Positions 10,541-21,178 of a stretch of DNA of 64,000 nucleotides are shown here, one piece after another. Position 1 is the stretch's first letter. Each line of letters starts with the position of its first letter. The notes under the pieces are model-generated. The model was not told the origin of the DNA. It saw only the letters and a list, made by a program, of their open reading frames with translations, and did not search any database. The stretch is taken from contig NOKP01000007.1 in NCBI GenBank assembly GCA_002682825.1, positions 1,488,001-1,552,000 of the forward strand, written 5' to 3'. This DNA is from Neonectria sp. B-13. Lineage: Eukaryota > Ascomycota > Sordariomycetes > Hypocreales > Nectriaceae. The position numbers and the translations under genes are program-made.

Positions 10541-12154
10541 ATGCGTCTTCTTTCTTTCTCTTTGCTGTTCGGGGGCTTGACCACCCTCGTACACGCGGCC
10601 GGCTTCGCTGACCTCGCTGCTCAATTGCCCGATTGCGGAGTAAGTATGCACCGAGACCGTTCATTTTAAGTGCTAACCGTTATTGCAGCTGCAATGTGTA
10701 CAAGAAGCAATTCCCCAATCACCATGTACATTGACCAATTCTACATGCCTTTGCACGGATCAAACCTTTGCAGGCTTGACGCAACTATGCGTGGCCAAGA
10801 GCTGCACGGTCAAGGAGTCCTTGAGTAGGTTACATTGCTTGAAGCTGATGAAATAGCGAATGCTAATCAGTTTTCCGTTTGCAGCTATGTTGAGGATCCA
10901 GAATCTGGCCTGCGGTGTTCCCGTACCAAGTCGACAACTCACGTTCAAGATCCACGCAATCGTGGCCTGCGTTATTGCCGAGATATGTGTCGCCTTACGG
11001 ATATTTTCCAAGTTCAAGATTATGGGCAAGCTTAAGATGGAGGATTATTTTATCATGGTGGCATCAGTAAGTTTGCCGACCCTGATCAAACGTTCTGCTG
11101 CTGACATGGTTTTCTAGGTCGCTACAGTACCGTATCTGTACCTCCACTGCACGCGTCAGTGACCTACTATCCCCCCCCCCATCGCCGCAAGCTCGAATTC
11201 CTAACTGTGTCTAGTATCCGATCTTGGTTTCGGCTTGAACATATGGGACATTCAACCGTTCGAAGATCTGTATGAGCTTCTCAAGCTATTCTGGATTGAC
11301 CAGATGTTGTACAGTGTCCACCTTTACAGCACCAAGATCTCGATCCTCTTCTTTCTGTACGAGATCTTTCCATCACGTTCGTTCAGAAACACGGCGATGG
11401 CGCTTGGAGCTTTTGTAGCCGTGAGCGGCGCTGCGACATTGATCACGACGGGGTTGCAATGCATACCGGCGTCTTTCAACTGGACCGGCTGGGATGGCGA
11501 GCATGCGGGCCGCTGCAACAATCTGAACTCACAGACCTACGCCTTTGGCGCGATCAACATGTTCTGCGATCTCGCCATCCTCGTCATGCCGTTGCATGAG
11601 CTGTACAAACTGCAGGTCAAGGGTCGCCAGAAGATTCAATTATTCGTCATGTTCAGTCTCGGGATCATGTGAGTAACTGGATCAATCAATGGTTTTGAGC
11701 TGAAGCTGATTTTCAATTACAGCGTCACTGTCTTTAGTATCATCCGTTTGCCGTTCCTTGTCAACCTGGGCAAGACGTCGAATCCTACATGTAAGCTGCT
11801 TCCCCTGTAGTCAAAGGGATAAAACTCACAATTTTACTAGGGGAGTACGTCGAGGTTACGATATGGTCAATCTGGGAAACTGAGCTGGGCATGGTTTGCG
11901 CGAGCTTGCCGGCGATCCGCCACCTGTTCAAGCACGTTTGGCCGAACGCGATGCGCACGATTGCCGCCAAACTGAGCTCGTCCGGAAGAACCAAAGATAC
12001 AGGGTACTCTCAGAGCGGCAGCTGGGGTGGCAGCCGCCAGGATCGCTCAAAAACGGATAAGAACAAGGAGTACCTGGAGCTGGACGAGCGGTCTTTGATC
12101 GGAACTGGAGTGGAGGGTGCCCCAAACGCAAGCACGACTAACATCCCAGTTTAA
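10541..12154 (+). CDS. CFEM-domain Pth11-type seven-transmembrane receptor
   Basis: Seven exons: 10541-10639, 10689-10824, 10885-11066, 11118-11154, 11215-11668, 11723-11790 and 11841-12154. They join to 429 residues. A signal peptide covers residues 1-20. A CFEM domain with eight cysteines follows (residues about 22-90; pattern PDC, LQC, SPC, STC, LC, QLC, KSC, LAC). Seven hydrophobic helices then run from about residue 95 to 310, with the EDYFIMVAS segment typical of fungal Pth11-related receptors (rhodopsin-like DUF). The C-terminal tail is polar. Members sit in the plasma membrane; Magnaporthe Pth11 senses surface cues before infection. Ligand and G-protein partner are unknown here. All splice sites are canonical. 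A C10 run lies harmlessly in intron 4. Confidence 0.9.
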
Positions 12155-12592
12155 CATTTGCCCTTGGCCCCAGGCGGTACGGGAGCAAATCAGTATAAAA
12201 TTTAGACCTTCATTTCTCCTAGTCCCTAGCTGTTTTCGGCAACGACGACTGACTTGGGATGTTAAACTCGGATTCTGGGGTTTTCATGTACGTGGAGAAG
12301 TTGGAGTGATTTCAGTATCAACGGAGATGACCGCAATGGTCACATCATAATTAGTGTTGCAGCTCAGGCTTAATCATTGTTCGCGTTGCACTGAGTATTC
12401 TCTCCTCTAAGGGCAGATCCACCACCTACCTAAAATAAATTGCATGTTAAAGGAGTCCCTAGGTCAAGTTGGGTTTTGTTGCCTCGCTGCAAAACCTGTA
12501 CATTTGGGATAGCTTTAGGGTAACTGCTCTGCCAGTTACATAGTAGAGTCCTCTGCCAGATACTCCAGATACTACGTCCAGGCCTCGATTGG

Positions 12593-12606
12593 ACTCCGTA
12601 CGGAGT
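12593..12606. repeat. Perfect palindrome ACTCCGTACGGAGT
   Basis: A 14-bp self-complementary sequence. The same core occurs at 9649-9660, with half-sites near 33191, 33492 and 40623, always between genes. Confidence 0.5.
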
Positions 12607-12689
12607 GCTTTTCCGCTTGGGTTACCCCTGTTTTACCAAGTCCCAATGTGGGAAACTTACTGTATTCGGCATGTTGTGCGCGGGCCGGG

Positions 12690-12765
12690 GCGCGGTTGGG
12701 TTATCGCCGCCGCCCTTACCCGCCTTCCCGGGGAGCGTTAGATTTCCTTTCCGCTGAGCACAGGC
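12690..12765. repeat. Diverged short repeat, copy 2
   Basis: Partner of 9510-9580; the shared core is CCGGGGA..TTAGATTTC. Confidence 0.45.
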
Positions 12766-13539
12766 CGGCCGGTTGGCGCTAGTAGACGATAACTCAACTC
12801 AAACGTCATATCACCCTGGCCACTCAAGTTCCAAGGTTCAACAGCCGACTAGGGGTCAAGACTACGCTAGATCCTTTCCCCACGAAGCCCCATATACAAG
12901 GACCTGTCAAGGACCCTTGCGCCAGCGAGCGAGAGAGGACATGCCCCTTAGCACCCAACTGGTATTAGTTACATATATCCTTGCCTTGACAGGACCACTG
13001 GAGCCCCGTATACTAGGTTTGCAGCCTAGGGATATGAACCTCGTATAGTGGCGGGGTCGCTGCAATGAAATCCACTATGGGGCTTGTCAAACCTCGGACT
13101 CGGATATGATTTTCTAGTCTTCCAGCGTGGGGGACGATATGTGTCCGGATGTTATAGTCTACGAAAACCAAGATGCCCTATCTGGATTTAGAATTGCTAG
13201 AAGCCGCTTTCTTACAAGAAGTCGAAGACGAGCTTTCGGACGACATAATCTTGTATTATTACCGAGGCCATGCTACCATAGTATCCTAAACTAGGCCCAT
13301 CTCCAATGGACACTCGTGGTTCCCACCGAATCCAATGCCTGTTCCTGTTCATCCTGGACAACTACCACCATTACAGGGTTTCACTGGAAAACATTATGTG
13401 GAATTGGACCAGCATTCGGTCGGCCTCGTCTGCTTTGGTCACCAGTTCATCATGACGATCGATCTTGGCATTCCAACCCTACCCATTTCGGCACTTCAAG
13501 GTTCGGAAAGCCTTATCTGCCAGGGTTCGTTTCAAACGA

Positions 13540-13945
13540 AGAACTACTTTGCCCCATTTGGGCGGACGCCACCACTTGCGTGGCCATCTTCAAATGAATC
13601 ATCAAAAGAATCACAGGGTTGCAGAAGTCTTGACGGTAGGTTCATCAATGATGAATCCATGTCGCGGTGGGTGCCTTGGATGATGCTAATGACGCCCTCA
13701 GGGATGTCAGCTTCTTTGGCGATCTTAGCCAACATCATAGCGGCACCAGGGTCTCGCTCAGAGGGCCTGATAACAAGGGTATTTCCAGTCACGGTAAGCT
13801 TCGAAGCTGCCATGGGCGCCGCTGCCCCCGAGCACGAGGGGTTACTGTGAGTTCGGAAGATCATGCCGTTGTTGGACCTCGAGACGATCCAAATTCTCAG
13901 TTCCACACCGCAACTCCAGCAGATCGTCAGTCGGCTCAAACGAGG
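13540..13945 (-). pseudogene. Methylmalonate-semialdehyde-type aldehyde dehydrogenase relic
   Basis: A minus-strand open stretch reads TVTGNTLVIRPSERDPGAAMMLAKIAKEADIPEGVISIIQGTH, matching the cofactor-binding core of the methylmalonate/malonate semialdehyde dehydrogenase branch (KPSERDPGA signature, with Arg for the usual Lys). After GTHRDMD the frame shifts: FIIDEPTVKTSAT continues the homology in another frame. A garbled HASGG..PNGAK recalls the family's ASGKRVQANLGAK. Upstream ~140 residues and the catalytic Cys region are not recognisable. No start, no complete domain and several frameshifts are present, so this is a decayed fragment. Confidence 0.6.
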
Positions 13946-14268
13946 GGGCTGAGGAGACTTCCGTTGTAGTCAATCATCCGATAAACCCGCCAGCCCGTTT
14001 CGCGGGTTGGAAACGCGATGGAGGCCCCCTCTTCCCAGCGCATTCTGACGTGCCAAGACGAGATTGTCCCAGACATCCCCTATTGTGGGCTGACGGCCTG
14101 TCGGGCGTTGCCACGAACATACACTAGACCTGTTACAATATATGAGGTGCCGTAGACCAAAACCTTGTGACCTTCTGCAGTGTCTGGTACCCTCATTTAC
14201 GCTGCCACGTTGTTTGTGCGCTTGAAACACTCGTTAGAAACATTCATTACTATCCGACATAGTTCACC
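13946..14268. other. Intergenic upstream of the TmpA-like gene
   Basis: No recognisable feature other than being directly upstream of ATG 14269 (context TTCACCATGA). Confidence 0.4.
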
Positions 14269-15609
14269 ATGACGTCTGACTCTGGAAGCAAAGCTGCCCC
14301 ACGAGAGCGTGGGTGCCTCTCACTCACTCGCTTGCTAAGATTCCTCTCTTCAGAGTACCGGATTCTCTTCACACTTGTGTTCCTCGCCAATTTCGTCGGC
14401 GCGGTATTCTTTCTATGGCTGTGGTTTCTTCGCGGTCATCCTAGCAAAGGGACTCCCGCTTTAGCCACGTCTATCAACCTCGCCGTTTCGATTGTCATTC
14501 GGGAGGAGCACGTTGTTAACGCTCTTTACTCTGCTTTCACGGCGTTCCCCAAGACATACCCTCTGTGGTTTCGGCGGCGGATGGGTAAGATCTACCACCT
14601 TGGTGGCTTGCATAGCGGGTGTGGTGTGGCGGCGACGTTCTGGTTCGTCCTTCTCTCGATCGAAAAGACTGCTTCCTTCAGTTCCGAAGCCAACAAAGAT
14701 GCCACCAGATGGACTCACATCATTGTTGTATACATGTTGGATTGTCTTCTCATTGCCATGATTGTCATGGCCTATCCAGCGATCCGTGCCAAGATACACA
14801 ACGCCTTCGAGGCCGTCCATCGGTTGGCTGGCTGGTCGTGCCTCGGACTTTTGTGGTGTCTGACCGTTCTAGACGTCGTCATCAACACTCCACAAGGCCA
14901 GTCCACCGCTGTCGCCGTCTTCAGCAGCGTCAACTTCTGGCTTGTCGCCATATCAACCTGCAGCGTCGTTTCAACCTGGTTGAACTGCCGCAAGATCCCC
15001 GTCCAGTCGGAGAAACTCTCCTCTCACGCCCTGCGAATGTATTTCAGCTACACTAATCCCCAACCCGGGACGACGATTCGCCTATCCTCACGACCTCTGC
15101 TTGAGTGGCACGCCTTTGCGACGGTGAATAATCCCAAAGAGGCCGGATTTTCGGTTGTCATCTCCAATGCCGGCGACTGGACCAAGAAAATCGTCAACAA
15201 CCCTCCTCGCGACATCTGGGTCAGACGTACACCAACGTGCGGTGTCCTGCGCATTGCCCCCATGTTCAAGAGCATCGTGCTGGTTGCCACAGGCTCAGGC
15301 ATCGCTCCCTGTCTTCCCGTCATCATGGCACAGCAGACTAATATTACTCTATTTTGGTCGACCCGAGATCCCCTCGAGACTTACGGACCTGATGTCGCCT
15401 CCGTTATTCTTGACATGGGCAAGAACGCGCACATTCACAACACAAGTACTCTTGGCAGGCCCAATACCCTTCCGACCATCATGAACCTATACAAGCGAAC
15501 GGGGAGCGAGGCTGTGATTGTTATCTCGAATCCAAAGTTGACGATTGATCTGGTTCTTGATCTGGAGGCTCTGGGAGTGCCAGCATTCGGGCCTATCTGG
15601 GATTCTTGA
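14269..15609 (+). CDS. TmpA-like transmembrane flavoprotein oxidoreductase
   Basis: Single exon, 446 residues. Residues about 33-235 hold five or six hydrophobic helices (LFTLVFLANFVGAVFFLWLWF is the first). The C-terminal half resembles the FAD/NAD-binding part of ferric-reductase-like proteins: WHAFATV (flavin contact region of the HPFT type) near 280, VVISNAGDWTKK near 297, and the nucleotide loop GSGIAP at 342-347. It matches the fungal TmpA family, named for an Aspergillus nidulans membrane flavoprotein that influences conidiation; a related module sits on some NRPS-like reductases. The paired histidines that hold heme in ferric reductases are not evident, so metal reduction is doubtful. 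The next gene (0.9 kb on, same strand) encodes a UbiA-fold enzyme, so a small metabolite pathway is possible but unproven. Confidence 0.7.
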   Translation: MTSDSGSKAAPRERGCLSLTRLLRFLSSEYRILFTLVFLANFVGAVFFLWLWFLRGHPSKGTPALATSINLAVSIVIREEHVVNALYSAFTAFPKTYPLWFRRRMGKIYHLGGLHSGCGVAATFWFVLLSIEKTASFSSEANKDATRWTHIIVVYMLDCLLIAMIVMAYPAIRAKIHNAFEAVHRLAGWSCLGLLWCLTVLDVVINTPQGQSTAVAVFSSVNFWLVAISTCSVVSTWLNCRKIPVQSEKLSSHALRMYFSYTNPQPGTTIRLSSRPLLEWHAFATVNNPKEAGFSVVISNAGDWTKKIVNNPPRDIWVRRTPTCGVLRIAPMFKSIVLVATGSGIAPCLPVIMAQQTNITLFWSTRDPLETYGPDVASVILDMGKNAHIHNTSTLGRPNTLPTIMNLYKRTGSEAVIVISNPKLTIDLVLDLEALGVPAFGPIWDS

Positions 15610-16523
15610 ACCGGCATCTCGAATTGCTAGGTTCCAGAAGGCACACCAAATGAGTCCCTGTGTTTAAACGAGCGTATTCAAGCCTAGCCATTGTTATAGT
15701 ATCGATAAGTGTAATATTATTAATAGAAGAATAGTCTTGGGGAGCAGGGTATGATTACGTAGTAATAGTAGCAGTATTCACAATATATCAGTCTGAAGCT
15801 GTACGGGTCCATCTACTTTAGGCTTCTCGCACTTTAGTTTTGGTACTGCCAACCTTCCTGGTTTTACTGTTCCCCGTTTTCTATTCGACCTGGTCTGCAT
15901 ACCGCTCCAGCAGCCGCGCAGTATATGTTGATTCTGGCAGGGGCGAGGAGATGTTTGCATTATCCCCCAGCGGGGAACAAAACAACGCAAAAAGCCGATA
16001 GGTTGGGATGTATGAAGGAGGCATTCCGGACTCTCTGACAGGAATCTCCCCACTATGTGCTTCCACCGCTGACTTCTTCGTACTGCGGCCGCAGGCAGAT
16101 AAAGGTTAATCCACACCGCCAGGTAAGGTTTTGAGCGCTATACTGGTACCCATCTCGATATTCCCTCTGCAAAGTTACATCGGCCAAACTGCCCCTGATA
16201 ATGCCCATGCCTAGCGATCTACATTACGAGTGACAAAACCTAGCTAAATTGGGGCAGTGGAACTAAGCCTGGTCCGAGGGGGGCTAAGCAGGATTGGAAG
16301 CCACTTGCTGTCATTGCTCACCGCACATCACGAACACTGCCAGGCGGATTTGAAATTCAAGCATGACGAAATACGGCCAGGGGGCGATGGATACGTAGCG
16401 GTGGTTTTTTTTAGGGTCTGTACCGTAGGTGTACATAGTATAGTTTCTTGCCTGGCACAATTTGCTGTTCTTCCCATATTCTCAGGTTCTTTCCAAGTCG
16501 GCCTCCTCTACAACACTGCAAAT
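15610..16523. other. Intergenic between TmpA-like and UbiA genes
   Basis: A/T-rich 3' flank (15690-15780), then the UbiA gene upstream region. No further gene seen. Confidence 0.45.
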
Positions 16524-17621
16524 ATGTCCAAATCAGTTACTAGTACCGAGCATTATAGCTCACCAACAAGTTTGGGACAAGATGCGTTCCATGACATGGG
16601 AGGCAAGAGCGCCGAGAAACGTACCCGTCACTCAGGTAAAATCTCCTAGCTCACAATCATCGTGCCATTCGCCTAACAGTAGCACACAGGCACGAGCGAG
16701 ATGAGCCGCATGAACAAGCTCGCTTTCCACCTACACACCTTGTGGCTTTTTACTAAGAGCGATCTACCAACATCTACCGGCATCAACACAACATTCGCCA
16801 TCGCAGGCATTCTCGCGGGGCCAGCCATGATTAGCGACATGGACGCTGATATTAACTGGTCGGATATGGGCAAGGGACTGCTCGTGGCTCTCTACTTCAC
16901 TTGGCACCTTACGCTGTGCTTTAATCTCGGGAACCAGCGCCAGCCGCAGTCCGTCATCGAGGATGGTGCCAATAAACCGTGGCGACCGCTCCCGGCAGGC
17001 CGTATCACCCCCGAGTTGACACGCACATGGCACCTTGTCGCGATAACAACACTTCTCACGCTGTGCTACACGGTTCTGGGGGCTTGGAAAGACACGGCTT
17101 TCTACCTTTTCTGCACCTGGCTCTACAACGAGCGGGCGTGGGGGGACAAGTCGTGGTGGCAGCGCGCCCTGATGAACGCTTGTGGCATTACAACCAACCG
17201 CGTGGCTACCCTTCGTGTGGCTATGGCCGCCGGACAAACCGAGGGCTTTGAATTCACGGACAAGAGCGTAGTCTGGTTCTTCATAACTGCCGGTATCGTC
17301 TTCACCACGATCCAGGTCCAGGACCTCCGCGACCAGGAGGGCGATGCCCTGATCGACCGGCAAACCCTGCCTCTCATTCTCGGTGATGCACCGACGCGTT
17401 GGTTAACAGCGGCTGCCGTCTGCATCTGGTCTGTCATCTGCCCCAGATACTGGGATCTGGGTGTGCTTGGCTGCATGGTTCCCATCCTGACCGGAGTCGC
17501 CGTTACAGCGCATATGCTCGTCTACCGCACTCGCCGCCACGACCAGACTAGTTTCAGATTGGTAGCTACCTGGTGGGTATCGCTGTACTTCTTGCCCATG
17601 ATGAAGACGCATGGGCTGTGA
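16524..17621 (+). CDS. UbiA-superfamily membrane prenyltransferase or terpene cyclase
   Basis: Two exons (16524-16635 and 16690-17621) join to 347 residues. A shorter product could start at 16701, but the splice at 16636-16689 is canonical and in frame. Eight or so hydrophobic helices span the protein. The first Asp-rich motif is altered: instead of NDxxDxxxD it reads FNLGNQ...EDGANKPWRPLPAGR (Asn116/119, Glu128, Asp129). The second is classical, QDLRDQEGD (Asp249, Asp252, Asp256), followed by TLP. UbiA enzymes bind prenyl diphosphates through Mg at these motifs. Fungal relatives with this NKPWRPxPxGR pattern include meroterpenoid prenyltransferases and Fma-TC-like membrane terpene cyclases; which one this is cannot be decided. 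No PKS, NRPS or P450 lies nearby. Confidence 0.82.
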
Positions 17622-18607
17622 GTCTCATCCTGCCGTACGCCCAAGGTCGCCTCCAAGCGCAAGCTATTCCAGCGGCTGGCAGTCATTTCGAGCCCGGCAG
17701 AGCGCTCCAACCTCCTTGCAAGACTCGTTACCAGCAATCCGGAAGGACGGCACGAGTAGCAGGGTCCGAGTCATACCCTCTGTACTTTCTACTTTGTCCC
17801 CTGAGCGACCCCTGGTCCCTCGGACTCCGCTGTTTAAACCAACTCTCGCTCTTTGTATACACCCACCCTCATTAGATAGTTCATATTGTTGAATAAACAC
17901 TACACAAGCCTACCCTAAGGCGTTAAATAGGATAAATCCTTCTATTAGCAAGCCCTGTCCCAAGTCCGAACTTTTCAATCATATCTGTAGTGCAAAATTG
18001 GACGTAATGCTTAGGTATTTTAAGGCTAAGTGGGTTGAGTGAACCTCAGTACAATCGGCAGCTAGGGATACACCGACCAAACTTTTGCCATATAAAAGAT
18101 ATTGGTGAGCTACTGCCAAAATCCAAAGAGTGAAGAAGGATGCAGCAAATGCCCATGATCCATTGGCTTGGCTTCATTATTCTCAGGGTTCATTCAGGCA
18201 GGCTTACCTAGGCATGACGATAGCCAACGCAATAACTCTCGCTCCCCTGAGTTTGTAATAGTCGGGGAAGTGATCGTCACGGAAGTTCCGTTGGAATACA
18301 GGGTGCCCTGAGCTCGCCCCTTCCTGCAGCTGCGTTTGCCGTTCATAGCCGAGAACGATTCTATGAAGACGGTGAAAGAGGGTGGCAATCACCAGCCGAC
18401 ATTGCAGATACAGGCCTTCCTAGAGTCCTCTGCCAAACATTCATGTCAGCTGTAACAGACGGTTGTTAGAGAATGGAGTGCATTCCTTACTACATGATGC
18501 CCGGTCATACTTGGATAGTGTGTTCATGCATTTGCTTCTTCATGATAGGAGCGTGGCCATTGAGTGGTCTGTGGCGATAGCGCGTGCAATATTAGATCTG
18601 AATTTAT
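17622..18607. other. Intergenic with one unidentified exon-like segment
   Basis: Mostly featureless. A minus-strand segment (18198-18412) with apparent splice signals is listed separately. Confidence 0.4.
18198..18412 (-). pseudogene. Unidentified exon-like fragment
   Basis: On the minus strand, CTCTAG precedes a 71-codon open stretch (LYLQCRLVIATLFHRLHRIV ... YYKLRGARVIALAIVMPR) that ends exactly at a GTAAGC donor at 18197. Composition and flanking signals look like a real exon, but I find no partner exon on either side and cannot name the family. Probably a relic; could also be chance. Confidence 0.25.
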
Positions 18608-19528
18608 TCAGGCCTTGTACCTCTCTGCAGCCTCCGTATACGTCAGAAATTCCACCTCCTCTCCTTTGCTCTGAATCCATATAAGAAATCGTTCGAGCAT
18701 CCGAAGGACATGTGGATGCCCACAGGTGTCCGGATGCAAGCAAAGTGGAAACACCGTCAAGACTTCGCTTGCCCCCTCCTGGCGCAGGTCCTCCCTTTCC
18801 TGTATGAGAAACTCGAATCTCTCTTTCCAGTTGTTTTCGATGACACGCGCATCCACATACCCGTGTGAGTTTGCTGTGTGGGGCAAGACCATCATGGGCG
18901 TGGCATCTTCCATGTACCAATTGCATGGAATCTCAAGCAGCTCTCCCTTTTCTTGAAGGCTAAAGACAGTTGGATGCATCCAATCATGTGCGCTGGATTC
19001 AGCCTTGTACTCCGGTGCTTTGATGGGGGTTCCGCCCCTGTGCGGCAAACGATATATCTGCGAGTCGTGCGCCGAGAGCGAAGCATCATAAAGAAAGCCT
19101 TCGTCCTCCATGATGCGAATAGTAGACTCTCGCACCTGATAGAGCGGAGCTCGGTACCCCCTTGGCTTCTTCCCAGTCAGCTTCTGGGCCACCGCAATAC
19201 ACTTGGTAAAAACGTCCCTCTCCTGGTCCTCGGTCAATTGGTATGCACCCTCGTGGCAGTACCCGTGCAGTCCGATCTCGGCACCAGTTTTGATGATTGC
19301 TGCTGTTTCGTCTGGGAAAGATTCCATGCTGTGGCCGGGAATGAACCAAGTCATCTTGTCTGCTACTCCAAGACGTTTAAAGAGTCTGAGCATTCGTGGC
19401 ACTCCAACGTGGCCGGCGAAAATCCCGCATGAGTAGTCTCCCAGCGTGTTGTCGGGGTGGCTTCCAGTGCCCAGCCAGCCGGAGACGGCATCGAAATCTA
19501 TGGAGACGAGAATCTTGATGGACGACAT
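18608..19528 (-). CDS. Polysaccharide deacetylase family protein (HpPgdA-like)
   Basis: Single exon, 306 residues, no signal peptide, so probably intracellular. The NodB-fold motifs are present: SIDFDAVSGW with the base and metal Asp near residue 10-12, GLHGYCHEGA (metal-binding H-x3-H, about 92-96), RAPLYQ (about 124) and CLHPDTCGHP (C-terminal catalytic His motif, about 270). This set matches the HpPgdA/PuuE-like subgroup (carbohydrate esterase 4 superfamily). Its members include the Helicobacter peptidoglycan deacetylase and allantoinase-type amidohydrolases. The lack of a secretion signal argues against chitin as substrate and for a small cyclic amide or intracellular amide. It converges on the UbiA gene; no functional link is evident. 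Confidence 0.85.
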   Translation of the reverse strand: MSSIKILVSIDFDAVSGWLGTGSHPDNTLGDYSCGIFAGHVGVPRMLRLFKRLGVADKMTWFIPGHSMESFPDETAAIIKTGAEIGLHGYCHEGAYQLTEDQERDVFTKCIAVAQKLTGKKPRGYRAPLYQVRESTIRIMEDEGFLYDASLSAHDSQIYRLPHRGGTPIKAPEYKAESSAHDWMHPTVFSLQEKGELLEIPCNWYMEDATPMMVLPHTANSHGYVDARVIENNWKERFEFLIQEREDLRQEGASEVLTVFPLCLHPDTCGHPHVLRMLERFLIWIQSKGEEVEFLTYTEAAERYKA

Positions 19529-21178
19529 TTCGAGTATGGGCGGTTTTGGAATAAGTAAGGAACAGGGTTAGGCTTGCATCTCTTAAGAAACGGAAAGTAT
19601 ATTTATGTTACATGTTCGGTTCCAGTTCTGGAGAACGCTGGTCAACTTCATGACCTCATCCATCCTCTCCACCTTAGTCGCTAGAGCTAGGAGTGCGGGG
19701 AAGTTGGGCTCCCGGGAACGTTCTAGTTCTATATAGGGCATTCAAGCTGTGGGATTTTCTCAATGGGACGACGTAGAGGCGTATATTGCAAGTTTGGGCC
19801 CTGGAATACTACTTGAGAAGCAAGTTCGTTTTGTCTTTGCCAACGGATGACCGAGGGCAGCGTGAAATGCGTGTGGGTTGGATGGCGTTTTTATTCCTCA
19901 ACGAGTCTTACTAGTCTATTTCTGCTACCCTATACTTTACGCGAGGAAGCTCTGTCGCATGGCTGGCTCACTCACCTACTCTGTACCTTTAGTCTTAACC
20001 AGCATAGCACGTCTTCTTGTCCCTAAAGGAACCGGCAGTACGACCGCGCAAGATATTAATGATACAAACAAACAAACAAACCCCAACTTTGATCTTCTCG
20101 ACTACTCCTCAAGGTGACAATTAGTACACAGTGGAAATCGCGTAGATTTGGCTCGGTTTCTCCCCTGGATTAAACTAGGACTACTAGAGGGTCGGTCAGG
20201 TTTTCTTCTCAGGCTCATGCTCAGTATCTAGGAGGGTTGTTTAGTGTGAAAAGGTCATCGTCTCGGCGTCAGACCGGAACGATTTAGACTTCCACGACAA
20301 GACACCCTCAGGCCCGGGAACGCCGATCTACAAAGCGACAGGTCTGGGTTGCAAGTCGAAGCATCTCGTAGAATTTACAATGTGAGTTCCAAACTGTAAC
20401 ACTAGAATGCCGTATTGGAGCCGTCCTATTCGCATTCAAACTCACATACAGGTCACCATAGGACACTCCCTCGCAGACCTATCGCTATCCCTTGAATACA
20501 CACGAGCACGAGAAGTACGATATCGCCCAGCCCCCGTATGCCTGCAGCTCGAGTCAGGGTACGGGGGAGAAAGTGGGCGGTCATGCTCGTATTGTAGTCG
20601 CGATTTGGTGGCGCAGTCCTCTCTCTCTTTAGCTTCCGGCGGACCCCGATCTATATATCAACGACTTCACTGCTGAGGATGGACACTAACAAGGGAACAG
20701 AATCGCCAAAGTCCGCGACTCACGCAACTTGAACTCCGAGAGAACAGCGGTTGATGTCCGTGCAAACGCACACCTTTCACCCAAGTAACTGGAGTGATTA
20801 GGAAAGTTGAGACAGCCGCTATACCGTTTGCGGCTCAATCGGGTTCATTTCTAGGAGAGCTAGTTGGTCCCGAAACCTTATACCTCCTCTTTAGTAGAGG
20901 GCTCACTTGCGATGTTATTAAATAGGTAAACAGGGTCATATCATTTGCATTTGAACCAACATAAAGCAGCGCCACATTTTCCACAAATCGATTGACTGTA
21001 TTGTTGTGAGTATCCGATTGTCGATCCCGCGCCCGATTCATTCTCAAGTATTGCCCTTCCCCCTCCCTTTCGTGAACTGTCAGCTCCCACAACACATTCT
21101 ACAGCCTGCCCCTGCTTTACACTAAACCAAATGATGGTAGTTGTATCTGTCGCCATCGCCACGAGGTACTCTTAGTGT
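19529..21178. other. Intergenic, no supported gene
   Basis: 1.65 kb lying upstream of the deacetylase and downstream of the small secreted protein. Short open frames only. A run of CAAACAAACAAAC lies near 20068. Nothing else recognised. Confidence 0.4.

Larger units (their letters stand above)
12155..13539. other. Intergenic with second repeat copy and 14-bp palindrome
   Basis: No gene supported. Contains the perfect palindrome ACTCCGTACGGAGT at 12593-12606 and the second copy of the short repeat (about 12690-12765). The stretch 13050-13300 shows nothing recognisable. Confidence 0.45.

Noticed and set aside
13335..13850. Plus-strand 171-codon frame resembling a PIPVPLP..FTGNK dehydrogenase end
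   Set aside because: It lies opposite to and overlaps the dehydrogenase relic; the resemblance covers only about 15 residues and then stops.
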